Positions 1 through 6,886 are shown, counted from the stretch's first letter. The stretch: 11,212 nt of DNA from Alphaproteobacteria bacterium (GCA_013290035.1 JABCYT010000047.1:1-11212); one strand, 5' to 3'. Translations and numbers: made by a program. Notes: a model not told the origin generated them from the letters alone.

Positions 1-115
1 TCAGCAGGTCGGACGAACCGGCGTCATATTCCCAATTGAAGGCGATTTCGGTGGCGCCATCGAACTTCCAGTTCGTGACCTCGACCGGCAACTGGTAAAT
101 TTTCTGCGTCGTCAT
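1..115 (-). CDS. Ferritin-like diiron protein, N-terminal fragment (runs off window)
   Basis: Only the first 38 codons are inside the window; the gene continues past its left edge. The visible peptide begins MTTQKIYQLPVEV and matches 29 of 38 residues at the start of the complete diiron protein at 2633-3700, including the WKFDGAT and FNWEYD stretches, so the two are clear paralogs. The ATG at 113-115 is preceded by a strong AGGAGG at 125-130, nine bases away. The diiron ligands cannot be seen here, so the enzymatic assignment rests on the paralog. The gene is divergent from the flavin reductase at 265, and the 149-bp space between them holds a dyad element also found upstream of the other paralog. 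Likely role, by inference: the oxygenase or oxidase half of a two-component system that receives electrons from that reductase. Substrate unknown. Confidence 0.8.
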   Translation of the reverse strand, partial: MTTQKIYQLPVEVTNWKFDGATEIAFNWEYDAGSSDLL

Positions 116-124
116 TGGCTCTTG

Positions 125-130
125 CCTCCT
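125..130 (-). promoter_or_regulatory. Ribosome binding site of the partial diiron gene
   Basis: The minus strand reads AGGAGG followed by nine bases and then ATG. This fixes the start of the partial gene at 115, which also coincides with the start of its paralog. Confidence 0.8.
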
Positions 131-165
131 GGCGCTGAACGCGGTCCCATTCCCCACGAAGCGGC

Positions 166-189
166 AAAAATGACGCTCCGTTCATTTTT
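166..189. promoter_or_regulatory. Dyad operator-like element in the diiron/reductase divergent region
   Basis: Perfect 8-bp inverted arms AAAAATGA (166-173) and TCATTTTT (182-189) are separated by 8 bp containing CGCTCCG. A related element with imperfect arms around the same CGCTCCG core stands at 3736-3766 upstream of the complete diiron paralog. Spacing to the start codon is similar in both cases, with CGCTCCG 59 and 48 bp away. Because this copy is in the gap between divergent genes, a bound factor could act on both the diiron gene and the reductase. The binding protein is unknown; a TetR- or MarR-type regulator is only a guess. I found no convincing -35/-10 pair here. Confidence 0.5.
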
Positions 190-207
190 CTGGGCGGAAG
201 CTATCAC

Positions 208-223
208 ACTCTGCTAGGAGAGT
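208..223. repeat. Short inverted repeat in the divergent region
   Basis: ACTCT (208-212) and AGAGT (219-223) form 5-bp arms around a 6-bp spacer, between the dyad element and the reductase start. It could be a second protein site or chance; no matching copy was found near the other paralog. Confidence 0.2.
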
Positions 224-264
224 CCGCAAGGAAAATAGCACGGCCTCTGAATTCGGATTTATCA

Positions 265-1284
265 ATGTCTTACAACAAGTTGCGCATCGCCAAAATCGTC
301 GAGGAAACGCCGGATGCGCGCTCCTTCGTCCTCGAAATTCCGGCCGACCTGGCCGAGAAGTACCGCTACCGCGCGGGGCAGTTCCTGACCTTCCGGGTGC
401 CGCACCCCGAGGGCGCCTTCAACCGCTGCTATTCGCTGTCGAGCGCGCCGGAGACCGACGGCCTGCCCAAGGTGACGGTGAAGAGGGTCGAGGGCGGCAA
501 AGGCTCCAACTGGTTCCACGACGCGCTGAAGGAAGGCCTCACGCTCGAAGTGCTGCCACCGGCCGGCCGCTTCGTGCTGGGCGACGGCGACGCGCCCCTG
601 CTGTTGTTCGGCGGCGGCAGCGGCATCACGCCCATGATGTCGCTGATCAAGTCAGCTCTGAAGGCCGGTCAACGCCGCATCCGCCTGTTCTATGCCAACC
701 GCGACAAACCCTCGATCATCTTCGACTCAGAGCTCGTCTCGCTGCTCGCGGCGCACAACGGTCGGCTGGAGGTGATCCATCATCTCGACGCCGAGCAGGG
801 CCTGACCCAACCGGCGGAGATCGTCGCGGCCCTCAAGGGCTTCGAGAACGCCGAGGCCTATCTGTGCGGACCCGGGCCGTTCATGACCCTGGTCGAGAAC
901 ACGCTGCTGGCCGCCGGCATGCCGCGCGAGAAGGTGCGCCTCGAACGCTTCGAGGCTTCGGGCAACGACGCCGTGCCAATCGAACCCGACGAAGGCGATG
1001 TGATCCCGAGCGAGATCACCATCCACTTCGAGGGCAAGGCGCACAAGGTGCCGTACCGCAAGGGCCTCAGCATCCTCGAGGCGGCGCGCGCCGCCGGGCT
1101 CAATCCGCTGTCGTCGTGCGAGGAAGGCTTCTGCGCCTCGTGCGCGGCCAAGCGCATCAAGGGCAAGATCGTGCTGGCGAAGAACGACATCTATACGCCC
1201 GACGATCTCGCCAACAACTGGATCCTGACCTGCCAGGGCCACTGCTTCGGCCCGGAGGTCGAGATCACCTACGACGTGGTGTGA
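265..1284 (+). CDS. FAD/NAD(P)H oxidoreductase with C-terminal [2Fe-2S] ferredoxin domain
   Basis: A 339-residue electron-transfer flavoprotein with the PaaE/KshB-like domain order FAD, NAD(P), then plant-type ferredoxin. The FAD-binding R-x-Y-S motif is RCYS at residues 54-57. The nucleotide-binding loop GGGSGITP is at 116-123 and the CGP motif at 201-203. The [2Fe-2S] ligands are Cys285, Cys290, Cys293 and Cys323, giving C-x4-C-x2-C-x29-C. Enzymes of this build are cytoplasmic and pass electrons from NAD(P)H through FAD and the cluster to a terminal oxygenase. The nearest candidate partner is the divergent diiron protein at 1-115, or its paralog at 2633-3700. The ATG at 265 has no good Shine-Dalgarno sequence, but the protein starts colinearly with the family. 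Its stop codon overlaps the start of the DUF1275 gene. The fold and cofactors are clear; substrate and partner are inferred. Confidence 0.93.
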   Translation: MSYNKLRIAKIVEETPDARSFVLEIPADLAEKYRYRAGQFLTFRVPHPEGAFNRCYSLSSAPETDGLPKVTVKRVEGGKGSNWFHDALKEGLTLEVLPPAGRFVLGDGDAPLLLFGGGSGITPMMSLIKSALKAGQRRIRLFYANRDKPSIIFDSELVSLLAAHNGRLEVIHHLDAEQGLTQPAEIVAALKGFENAEAYLCGPGPFMTLVENTLLAAGMPREKVRLERFEASGNDAVPIEPDEGDVIPSEITIHFEGKAHKVPYRKGLSILEAARAAGLNPLSSCEEGFCASCAAKRIKGKIVLAKNDIYTPDDLANNWILTCQGHCFGPEVEITYDVV

Positions 1285-1907
1285 GCCTTCTCACGATCCC
1301 CGCCCGCGACACGGTGCGGGCGACGATCCTCACGATCATCGCCGGCATCGCCGACGCGGTGGGCTACATCACCATGGGCGGCGTGTTCGCCGCCAACATG
1401 ACGGGCAACACCGTACTGGCGGGCATCGCCGCCGCGCAGCGCCATTACCCCGACGCCTGGCAGCATCTCGCGCCGCTGCTCGCGTTCTTCGTGGGCGCCA
1501 TGCTGTCACGCCTGCTGCTGCGACTCTGGCACAAGCCGAATGCGTGCCTGCTGGTCGAGGCGGCGCTGCTCGCCGTCGTCGGCTTCCTGCCTTTGGAGCC
1601 CGAACCCGCGGTGCTGATCCTGGCGCTGGCGATGGGCGTGCAGGCCTCGGCCATCACCCACTTCTCCGGCAACGCCATCAGCACCGTCGTGGTGACCAGC
1701 ACCCTGGCACGCACCGCCGATGCCGTGCTCGACCGGCTGTGGCCCGGCGAGAAGAAGAACCTTCCCACCGCGCCCAACCTGCCGCTGCTGGCGCTCACCT
1801 GGATAGGCTACCTCGTCGGCGCCGTGGCAGGCGCGTTGCTGCTGGCGGCCATGCCCTATCCGCTGCTGGTGCCGGTGGCCCTGCTGGCGCTGCTGCTGTT
1901 CCTCTGA
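1281..1907 (+). CDS. DUF1275 (YoaK-type) integral membrane protein
   Basis: About 208 residues, very hydrophobic. It shows the DUF1275 hallmarks: AGIADAVGYITMGGVFAANMTGN-like sequence at residues 21-43, and GVQASAIT (119-126) followed by STVVVTSTLART (134-145). Roughly six membrane segments are predicted, for example around 65-82, 90-105, 108-125 and 167-208. The family's function is not established. The proposed GTG start at 1281 overlaps the reductase stop in a GTGA arrangement, which suggests translational coupling; a second in-frame GTG at 1314 is possible. The open frame extends upstream to 864, but that part lies inside the reductase and is not hydrophobic, so it is rejected. Being in one operon with a redox enzyme is suggestive, but no role follows from it. 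It faces the DUF5666-like gene tail to tail, 24 bp apart. Confidence 0.85.
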   Translation: MSLLTIPARDTVRATILTIIAGIADAVGYITMGGVFAANMTGNTVLAGIAAAQRHYPDAWQHLAPLLAFFVGAMLSRLLLRLWHKPNACLLVEAALLAVVGFLPLEPEPAVLILALAMGVQASAITHFSGNAISTVVVTSTLARTADAVLDRLWPGEKKNLPTAPNLPLLALTWIGYLVGAVAGALLLAAMPYPLLVPVALLALLLFL

Positions 1908-1931
1908 CGAATCGCGCCGCTATCGGGGGGC

Positions 1932-2546
1932 CTACATCGGCGGGACGAGACCGTCCTTGCCGTAAGTGATGCGCGGCGTCAGCAAGGTCCCATCGGGCTT
2001 CTTTTCGGCCGCTGCGATGAAGATGCCGGTCCCGGGCTTCAGCTCGGCCTTGTCGCCCGGCGCATAGGTCACGACGACGGTTTCCGGCGTCACGACAAGC
2101 GTCTTCTCGCCGCCCTTGTACTTCATCGTCAGCGTCTGGCCTTTCACGCCGGTCACGGCCGCCTCGACATTGGCGTTGGTCATGGTGGACTGCGGCTTGA
2201 GATCCCAGTCACGGTGTCCCTCGCCGGTGCCGCGCATCGCCTCGGGGAAGATGTGCACCTCGACCGCGCGCAGGCTGCCGTCCGGACCAGGCATCGCCGT
2301 CGAGCCGACGAACATGCCGGGCTTGATGTCGGCCATGCTCGCCTTGACCATCGCCACGAACAGCGGCTTGTCGGTAACTGCCACCTTCACCGTATCGCCG
2401 CTGCGGGTTTTGACGAGATACACAGAGCCATCCATGCCCTCGACTGTGCCGCGCACGCGCACGGTATCTTGCGCCCAGGCCGAAGCAATCGGGCCGGTTG
2501 CAGCAAGGGTGAAGACGACAAACGTACGCCGCAGCATCCCGGACAT
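1932..2546 (-). CDS. Secreted protein with two DUF5666-like beta-barrel repeats
   Basis: A 204-residue protein. Residues 1-25 are a typical Sec signal peptide (MSGMLRRTFVVFTLAATG...) with probable cleavage after AWA-25. The mature part seems to hold two related modules of about 80 residues (roughly 27-115 and 123-204). Each opens with a short strand pattern of the type V-x-G-x-V/T and continues with a 'T/K-x-G-x-x-x-V-x-V' strand. Each then has a 'DIKPGMFV' or 'ELKPGTGI' turn and a 'PDGSLRA' or 'PDGTLLT' hairpin. This internal symmetry is read directly from the sequence and resembles DUF5666 small beta-barrels. It acts in the periplasm or outside; function unknown. AAGGAGG at 2553-2559, six bases before the ATG, fixes the start. 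It lies 86 bp downstream of the diiron gene on the same strand and may be cotranscribed with it. Confidence 0.75.
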   Translation of the reverse strand: MSGMLRRTFVVFTLAATGPIASAWAQDTVRVRGTVEGMDGSVYLVKTRSGDTVKVAVTDKPLFVAMVKASMADIKPGMFVGSTAMPGPDGSLRAVEVHIFPEAMRGTGEGHRDWDLKPQSTMTNANVEAAVTGVKGQTLTMKYKGGEKTLVVTPETVVVTYAPGDKAELKPGTGIFIAAAEKKPDGTLLTPRITYGKDGLVPPM

Positions 2547-2594
2547 GGCGATCCTCCTTGAAAGCGCGAATGGAGCGCAATGCTAGCGCATCGC

Positions 2595-2608
2595 GCCGCC
2601 AAGGCGGC
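2595..2608. repeat. Perfect GC-rich palindrome between the diiron and DUF5666-like genes
   Basis: GCCGCC-AA-GGCGGC is a palindromic hairpin just past the diiron stop codon (minus-strand reading). There is no following T-run in either direction, so it is a poor Rho-independent terminator. It may partly attenuate read-through or stabilise the mRNA end. Confidence 0.3.
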
Positions 2609-2632
2609 ATCACTAGGAGGTGAAGTGCGGTC

Positions 2633-3700
2633 TTACTCCGCCGCGATCGCCTTGTGGACGAACATCTTCTTGTCGAAGTCGTCGGCGACCTTGCCGTCAT
2701 TGGCGAGCTGCTCGACGACGTCGATCTTGGCGTAGTCCATGGCGCCCATCTCGGCGAACGCCTTCTGCACCCGCTCGCCCCACAGGCCGATGTCCTTGAC
2801 CGTGGGCACGACGCGGCTGAACAGCCGGCCGCGGAACGAGTTCATCTGCTTGGAATTGTAGTGGATCTCGTCCAGCACCTTGGCCGGCAGGCCGAGCCGC
2901 TCCCAGACTTCCGACTGGTTGAAGCGGTCGCGCATGAAATAGAGCGCCTCGACCACGAATTCCTCGCGCTCGTCGCGCTCGGCCCGGGAGAGCTGCGGAT
3001 AGTAGTCGCGCAGCGCCAGGCGGCCGAACGAGACGTGCCGCGCCTCGTCCTGCATGACATAGGCGTTCACCGCGCCGGCCAGCGTGTTGCCCGACTTGTC
3101 GCGGATCGCCTGGAAAGCGGCCAGCGCCAGGCCTTCGATCAGCACCTGCATGCCGAGGTAGGTCATGTCCCAGCGGCGGTCGCTGAGCGTCTGCTCGAGC
3201 AAGGTCTTGAGCGCCGGGTTGATCGGATAGGCGAGTTCGAACTTCTCATGCAGCAGGCGCTTGTAGGCCTCGACATGGCGCGCCTCGTCCATCACCTGCG
3301 TCGCGGCATAGAACTTGGCGTTCATGTCCGGCACCGTGGCGACGATCTTGGCGGTGGCGATCAAGGCGCCCTGCTCGCCGTGCGTGAACTGCGAGATCGA
3401 GTTGGCCTGCAGATTGCGCCGCAGCCACGACCTCTCCTTTTCGGTCATCCTGCGCCAGTAATCCGTGTCGTAGATCGAGATCGCCTCGTCCTTGAGCTCC
3501 ATCGGATTGTCGGGGTTGAGCTCGAGCGACCAGTCGAGCCGCGTGCTGGCGTTCCACTGCTGCTTCTTGCCCTTCTCGTAGAGTTCGAGCAGCGCGGCCG
3601 AGCCGTCGTCATATTCCCAGTTGAACTGGATGTCGGTGGCGCCGTCGAACTTCCAGTCGGTGACCTCGACGGGCAGGGCGTAGATGCGCTGGGTGCTCAT
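2633..3700 (-). CDS. Ferritin-like carboxylate-bridged diiron protein (putative oxygenase/oxidase)
   Basis: A 355-residue cytoplasmic helical protein of the ferritin/RNR-R2-like superfamily. The four-helix diiron signature is complete: Glu109 in HGEQGAL, Glu139 and His142 in the first DEARH, Glu189 in IEGLA, and Glu219 and His222 in the second DEARH. Such E, ExxH, E, ExxH sites activate O2 for hydroxylation, N-oxygenation or desaturation. The substrate cannot be told from sequence; databases usually label these 'ferritin-like domain-containing protein'. The ATG at 3700 is chosen because GGGAGGG lies six bases upstream and the paralog at 1-115 starts at the same residue. A longer frame from TTG at 3769 would run through the upstream dyad element and is rejected. 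No structural hydroxylase partner subunit is adjacent, so it is probably homomeric. The reductase at 265-1284 is the likely electron donor, by inference. Confidence 0.88.
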   Translation of the reverse strand: MSTQRIYALPVEVTDWKFDGATDIQFNWEYDDGSAALLELYEKGKKQQWNASTRLDWSLELNPDNPMELKDEAISIYDTDYWRRMTEKERSWLRRNLQANSISQFTHGEQGALIATAKIVATVPDMNAKFYAATQVMDEARHVEAYKRLLHEKFELAYPINPALKTLLEQTLSDRRWDMTYLGMQVLIEGLALAAFQAIRDKSGNTLAGAVNAYVMQDEARHVSFGRLALRDYYPQLSRAERDEREEFVVEALYFMRDRFNQSEVWERLGLPAKVLDEIHYNSKQMNSFRGRLFSRVVPTVKDIGLWGERVQKAFAEMGAMDYAKIDVVEQLANDGKVADDFDKKMFVHKAIAAE

Positions 3701-3706
3701 GGCAGG

Positions 3707-3713
3707 CCCTCCC
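3707..3713 (-). promoter_or_regulatory. Ribosome binding site deciding the diiron start
   Basis: GGGAGGG on the minus strand, six bases before the ATG at 3700, supports this start over the upstream TTG at 3769. Confidence 0.7.
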
Positions 3714-3735
3714 GGGCCGGTATTCCCTCTGGTTG

Positions 3736-3766
3736 CCAAAAAGATGTCGCTCCGCTCACCTTCTGG
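3736..3766. promoter_or_regulatory. Second copy of the dyad element, upstream of the diiron gene
   Basis: On the minus strand CCAGAAGGTGA, then GCGGAGCG, then ACATCTTTTTGG. The outer arms are imperfect inverted repeats with one indel. The core and flanks align with the element at 166-189, with consensus TGA-R-CGGAGCG-W-CAT followed about 20 bp later by GGGAAT. It occupies most of the 81-bp gap behind the response regulator, where a promoter for the diiron gene would be expected. Confidence 0.5.
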
Positions 3767-3781
3767 CAAGCCGCGGGCGCG

Positions 3782-4480
3782 TCACGGCTGCAGCCGGTAG
3801 CCGCCGCGGTCGGTGATCAGGATGGCGGCGCTTGCCGGGTCCTTCTCGATCTTCTGGCGCAGACGATAGATGTGGGTCTCCAGGGTGTGCGTGGTGACCC
3901 CGGCATTGTAGCCCCACACTTCGTTCAACAGGACGTCGCGCGCCACCGGCCGGTCGCCGGCCCGGAACAGGTATTTCAGGATCGAGGCTTCCTTGTCGGT
4001 CAGGCGGATCTTCTTCTTGCCGCCCTTCTCCACCAGCATCTTGCCGGCCGGGTGGAATTCGTAGGGCCCGATGGTCATCACCGCGTCCTCGCTGCGCTCG
4101 TGCTGGCGCAGGTGGGCGCGCAGCCGGGCGAGCAGGACGTTGATGCGAAACGGCTTGGTGACGTAGTCGTTGGCGCCCGATTCGAGGCCCAGGATGGTAT
4201 CGGCGTCGGAGTCGGCGGCGGTCAGCATGATGACCGGCGATCGCACGCCCTGGCGGCGCATCAGCTTGCAGAGCTCGCGGCCGTCCATGTCGGGCAGGCC
4301 GATATCGAGCAGGATAGCGTCGTAGTGCGCCAGCTTGGCCTTTTCCAGCCCCTCGGCAGCGGTGCCGACCTGGATGGTGTTGAAGCCGTCATAGAGGTCG
4401 AGCTGCTCGGCGAGCACGGTCCGCAGCGCCTGATCGTCGTCAACGAGCAGAATTTTCTTGCCACGATTGTTCACTGACAT
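3782..4480 (-). CDS. OmpR/PhoB-family response regulator (orphan, CenR-like)
   Basis: A 232-residue two-domain regulator. The receiver domain (about residues 9-122) has the acidic pocket Asp15/Asp16, phosphoacceptor Asp59 in LLDIGLPDMDG, Thr87 and Lys109 in TKPF, so all switch residues are present. The C-terminal winged-helix DNA-binding domain (about 135-232) has LTDKEASILKYL, the recognition-helix region THTLETHIYRLRQKI and the terminal GGYRL wing. It should bind DNA when phosphorylated. No histidine kinase is next to it in the window. The wording of the receiver and of the THTLETHIYRLRQKIE stretch resembles the CenR group of alphaproteobacterial envelope regulators; that is recalled similarity, not a search result. 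The ATG at 4480 has a modest AGG ten bases upstream. It is divergent from ribA across about 100 bp. Confidence 0.92.
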   Translation of the reverse strand: MSVNNRGKKILLVDDDQALRTVLAEQLDLYDGFNTIQVGTAAEGLEKAKLAHYDAILLDIGLPDMDGRELCKLMRRQGVRSPVIMLTAADSDADTILGLESGANDYVTKPFRINVLLARLRAHLRQHERSEDAVMTIGPYEFHPAGKMLVEKGGKKKIRLTDKEASILKYLFRAGDRPVARDVLLNEVWGYNAGVTTHTLETHIYRLRQKIEKDPASAAILITDRGGYRLQP

Positions 4481-4582
4481 GCTGCTGCTACCTGCGAGCG
4501 TCCCGCGCCTACCTTATCTGGTACGCTGCGGCGGCAAAAGCGGTTCACTTCGGCAAAAAGCCGCGCCGTGCTAAAGGAAAGC
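4481..4582. other. Divergent intergenic region between the response regulator and ribA
   Basis: About 100 bp must hold both promoters. Visible are two CGGCAAAA copies (4532-4539 and 4551-4558) and a small hairpin CGGC-AAAAA-GCCG at 4551-4563. I see no convincing -35/-10 pair and no riboflavin (FMN) riboswitch, which would be much longer. Confidence 0.35.
4574..4578 (+). promoter_or_regulatory. Ribosome binding site of ribA
   Basis: AAGGA four bases before the ATG at 4583. The upstream in-frame GTG at 4568 has no such sequence, so the ATG is preferred. Confidence 0.5.
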
Positions 4583-5764
4583 ATGCCCTCGAGCCAGGTC
4601 CATTCTCGCACCGCCACTGCACTAGCCGCCGTCGAACGCGCCCTGGCCGAACTACGCCGCGGCGGCATCGTCGTCCTGCGCGACGAGGACGGCGCCGCCG
4701 GCCTGGTGGTCGCCGCCGAGGCCTGCGGCCCGCTCGCCCTGCAACGCCTGCAGGGCCTGGCCCAGGACGCGCCGGTGCTGATCACCACGCGCCGCCGCGC
4801 CGAGGCGATCGGCATGGAGATCCCGCCGCATATTGCCGGCGGCCTGGGCGAGACCAACAAGCCGATCACGCTCGACCTGCCGGAGGGCGTGCCGGTCGAC
4901 GTGATCCTGCGGCCGCACGAAAGCGACCCGCCTGATCACCCGGGCGGCTCCAGCCGCCACATCGCCCTGCGCTCCCTGTCGCGGCCGGTGGTCAGCCACG
5001 CGCCGCGCATCGCCCAGACCGCCATCGAGCTCGCCAAGCTCGCCCGCCTGCTGCCCGCCGTCGTGCTGGGACCGCTCAGCCGCGATCACGGCAACAAGCG
5101 GCGCGCCTGGGCCCGTGAGCAGGACCTGATCTACGTCGATGCCACAGACGTGCTGGGCTACGAGGAGACCGCCGCGCGCAACCTCCACCAGGTGGCACAG
5201 GCGCACGTGCCGCTCGAGGGCGCGGAGAACGCCCGCATCCTCGCCTGGCGGCCGAGCGACGGCGGCAAGGAGCATCTCGCCATCGTGGTCGGCGAGATCG
5301 ATCCCACCGAGCCGGTTCTCATCCGCCTCCATTCGGAGTGCTTCACCGGCGACCTCTTGGGCTCGCTGCGCTGCGACTGCGGCCTGCAGCTGCGCGGCGC
5401 CATCACCGAGATCGCCAAGCAGGGCTCGGGCGTGCTGCTTTACCTCGCCCAGGAAGGCCGCGGCATCGGCCTGGTGAACAAGCTGCGCGCCTACGAGCTG
5501 CAGGACGACGGCTTCGACACGATCGACGCCAACGAACAGCTGGGCTTCGATGCCGACGAGCGCATCTACGCGCCGGCCGCCACCATGCTGGCGCGCATGG
5601 GCATCAAGCGCGTGCGGCTGATGACCAACAACCCGCAGAAGATCGCCCAGCTCGAGCGCTATGGCATCGAGGTCGCCGAGCGGGTGGCGCACTCTTTCCC
5701 GGCCAATGGGCACAACGAGAACTACCTGCGCACCAAGGCCGAGCGCGCCGGCCATTTGCTCTGA
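4583..5764 (+). CDS. ribA: GTP cyclohydrolase II with degenerate RibB-like N-terminal domain
   Basis: A 393-residue protein. The C-terminal half (about 215-393) is a complete GTP cyclohydrolase II, the first step of riboflavin synthesis (GTP to 2,5-diamino-6-ribosylamino-pyrimidinone phosphate, formate and pyrophosphate). It has the zinc ligands Cys253, Cys264 and Cys266 in HSEC...LRCDCG, then QEGRGIG (290-296), LGFDADER (320-327) and LMTNNPQK (346-353). It ends in AERAGHLL, a very typical family C-terminus. The N-terminal half (about 15-200) follows the RibB fold at first (GGIVVLRDEDG), but the DRENEGD catalytic loop of DHBP synthase is replaced by DEDGAAGLV, so RibB activity is probably lost. 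This layout is common in Alphaproteobacteria, where a separate RibB supplies the butanone phosphate. Cytoplasmic. The ald gene follows after 9 bp, so the two are probably cotranscribed. Confidence 0.95.
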   Translation: MPSSQVHSRTATALAAVERALAELRRGGIVVLRDEDGAAGLVVAAEACGPLALQRLQGLAQDAPVLITTRRRAEAIGMEIPPHIAGGLGETNKPITLDLPEGVPVDVILRPHESDPPDHPGGSSRHIALRSLSRPVVSHAPRIAQTAIELAKLARLLPAVVLGPLSRDHGNKRRAWAREQDLIYVDATDVLGYEETAARNLHQVAQAHVPLEGAENARILAWRPSDGGKEHLAIVVGEIDPTEPVLIRLHSECFTGDLLGSLRCDCGLQLRGAITEIAKQGSGVLLYLAQEGRGIGLVNKLRAYELQDDGFDTIDANEQLGFDADERIYAPAATMLARMGIKRVRLMTNNPQKIAQLERYGIEVAERVAHSFPANGHNENYLRTKAERAGHLL

Positions 5765-5773
5765 GCGTAAACC

Positions 5774-6886
5774 ATGCGTGTCGGCGTCCCGAAGGAAATC
5801 AAGGATCACGAGGATCGCGTCGGACTGGTGCCGTCGTCGGTCGCCGAACTGGTTCATCACGGCCATGAGGTGATGATCGAGCGCGGCGCCGGCCAAGGCG
5901 CCGGGCTGGGCGACGATCAGTACCTGGCGGCCGGCGCGCGGATCGCGGCCGACGCCGCCGAGATCTTCGCGGCGAGCGAGCTGATCGTGAAGGTCAAGGA
6001 GCCGCTCGCGGCCGAGCGCAGGCGGCTGCGGGCCGGCCAGGTGCTTTTCACCTACCTGCACCTGGCGCCCGACCCGGAACAAACGCACGACCTGCTCAAG
6101 AGCGGCGTCACCGCCATCGCCTACGAGACGGTCACCTCCCCCTTCGGCACCCTGCCGCTCCTGACGCCGATGTCGGAGATCGCCGGCCGCCTCGCGCCGC
6201 AGGTCGGCGCGCGCTATCTCGAGCGCACGTCGGGCGGGCGCGGCGTGCTTTTGGGCGGCGTGCCGGGCGTGCCGCCGGCCGAGGTCGTGGTGCTGGGCGG
6301 CGGCGTGTCGGGCACGCATGCCGCCACCATTGCGCTGGGCATGGGCGCCACGGTGTTCGTGGTCGACCGGTCGGCCGAGGCGCTGCGCCGGCTGGCGGCG
6401 CAAATGCCCGGCCTGCGCACGATCTTCTCGACGCGCGATGCGCTGAGCCACATCCTGCGCCGCGCCGACCTGGTGATCGGCGCCGTGCTGGTGCCGGGTG
6501 CCGCCGCACCCAAGCTCGTCACCCGCGAGATGGTGGCATCGATGAAGCCCGCCAGCGTCATCGTCGACATCGCCATCGACCAGGGCGGTTGCTGCGAGAC
6601 GTCCCGGCCGACCTCGCATTCGCATCCGACCTATATCGAGGAAGGCGTGACGCATTACTGCGTCACCAACATGCCGGGCGCGGTGGCGCGCACCTCGACC
6701 TTCGCGCTGAACAACGCCACCCTGCCGTTCGTGCTGGCGCTGGCCGGCAAGGGCTGGCGCAAGGCCATCGCCGAGGATCCGCATCTGCGCAACGGGTTGA
6801 ACACGCACGCCGGCAAGCTCACCTGCCGGCCGGTCGCCGAAGCGCTCGGCCTGCCCTTCACACCGCCCGAGACGCTGGCCGCGTAG
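5774..6886 (+). CDS. ald: Alanine dehydrogenase
   Basis: A 370-residue enzyme, the usual family length, catalysing reversible NAD-dependent conversion of L-alanine to pyruvate and ammonia in the cytoplasm. Family residues are in place: Arg15 in DRVGLVP, Lys75 in KVKEP, His96 in YLHLAPD, the Rossmann loop [12 protein letters not shown] (172-183), Asp198 after the second strand, and Asp269 in DIAIDQGG. The characteristic [20 protein letters not shown] stretch is at 299-318. It is complete, with nothing missing. The ATG at 5774 lies 9 bp after ribA and lacks a clear Shine-Dalgarno sequence, so translation may depend on ribosomes finishing ribA. The TAG stop is the first part of an inverted repeat that encloses a terminator. 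No Lrp/AldR-type regulator, a common partner of ald, is adjacent. Confidence 0.96.
   Translation: MRVGVPKEIKDHEDRVGLVPSSVAELVHHGHEVMIERGAGQGAGLGDDQYLAAGARIAADAAEIFAASELIVKVKEPLAAERRRLRAGQVLFTYLHLAPDPEQTHDLLKSGVTAIAYETVTSPFGTLPLLTPMSEIAGRLAPQVGARYLERTSGGRGVLLGGVPGVPPAEVVVLGGGVSGTHAATIALGMGATVFVVDRSAEALRRLAAQMPGLRTIFSTRDALSHILRRADLVIGAVLVPGAAAPKLVTREMVASMKPASVIVDIAIDQGGCCETSRPTSHSHPTYIEEGVTHYCVTNMPGAVARTSTFALNNATLPFVLALAGKGWRKAIAEDPHLRNGLNTHAGKLTCRPVAEALGLPFTPPETLAA

Noticed and set aside
864..1280. Upstream extension of the DUF1275 reading frame
   Set aside because: It lies wholly inside the reductase in another frame, is Arg/Gly/Ala-rich and not membrane-like. The family's sequence starts only near 1281.
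3701..3769. Longer diiron protein starting at a TTG (23 extra residues)
   Set aside because: The extension has no ribosome site, runs through the conserved dyad element, and is not shared with the paralog, which begins at the same MxTQ as the ATG at 3700.
3766..3795. Terminator behind the response regulator
   Set aside because: A GC-rich imperfect stem can be drawn around the stop codon, but it has a bulge and no T-run.
2654..4477. 607-codon plus-strand frame opposite the diiron gene and the response regulator
   Set aside because: Antisense shadow across two recognised genes and their gap, with no family resemblance.
4481..4582. FMN riboswitch before ribA
   Set aside because: The space is too short and lacks the conserved helices, and ribA begins right after it.
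4652..6808. 718-codon open frame on the minus strand opposite ribA and ald
   Set aside because: Low-complexity His/Arg/Ala/Gly/Asp composition typical of the antisense of GC-rich genes; both plus-strand genes are unmistakable.
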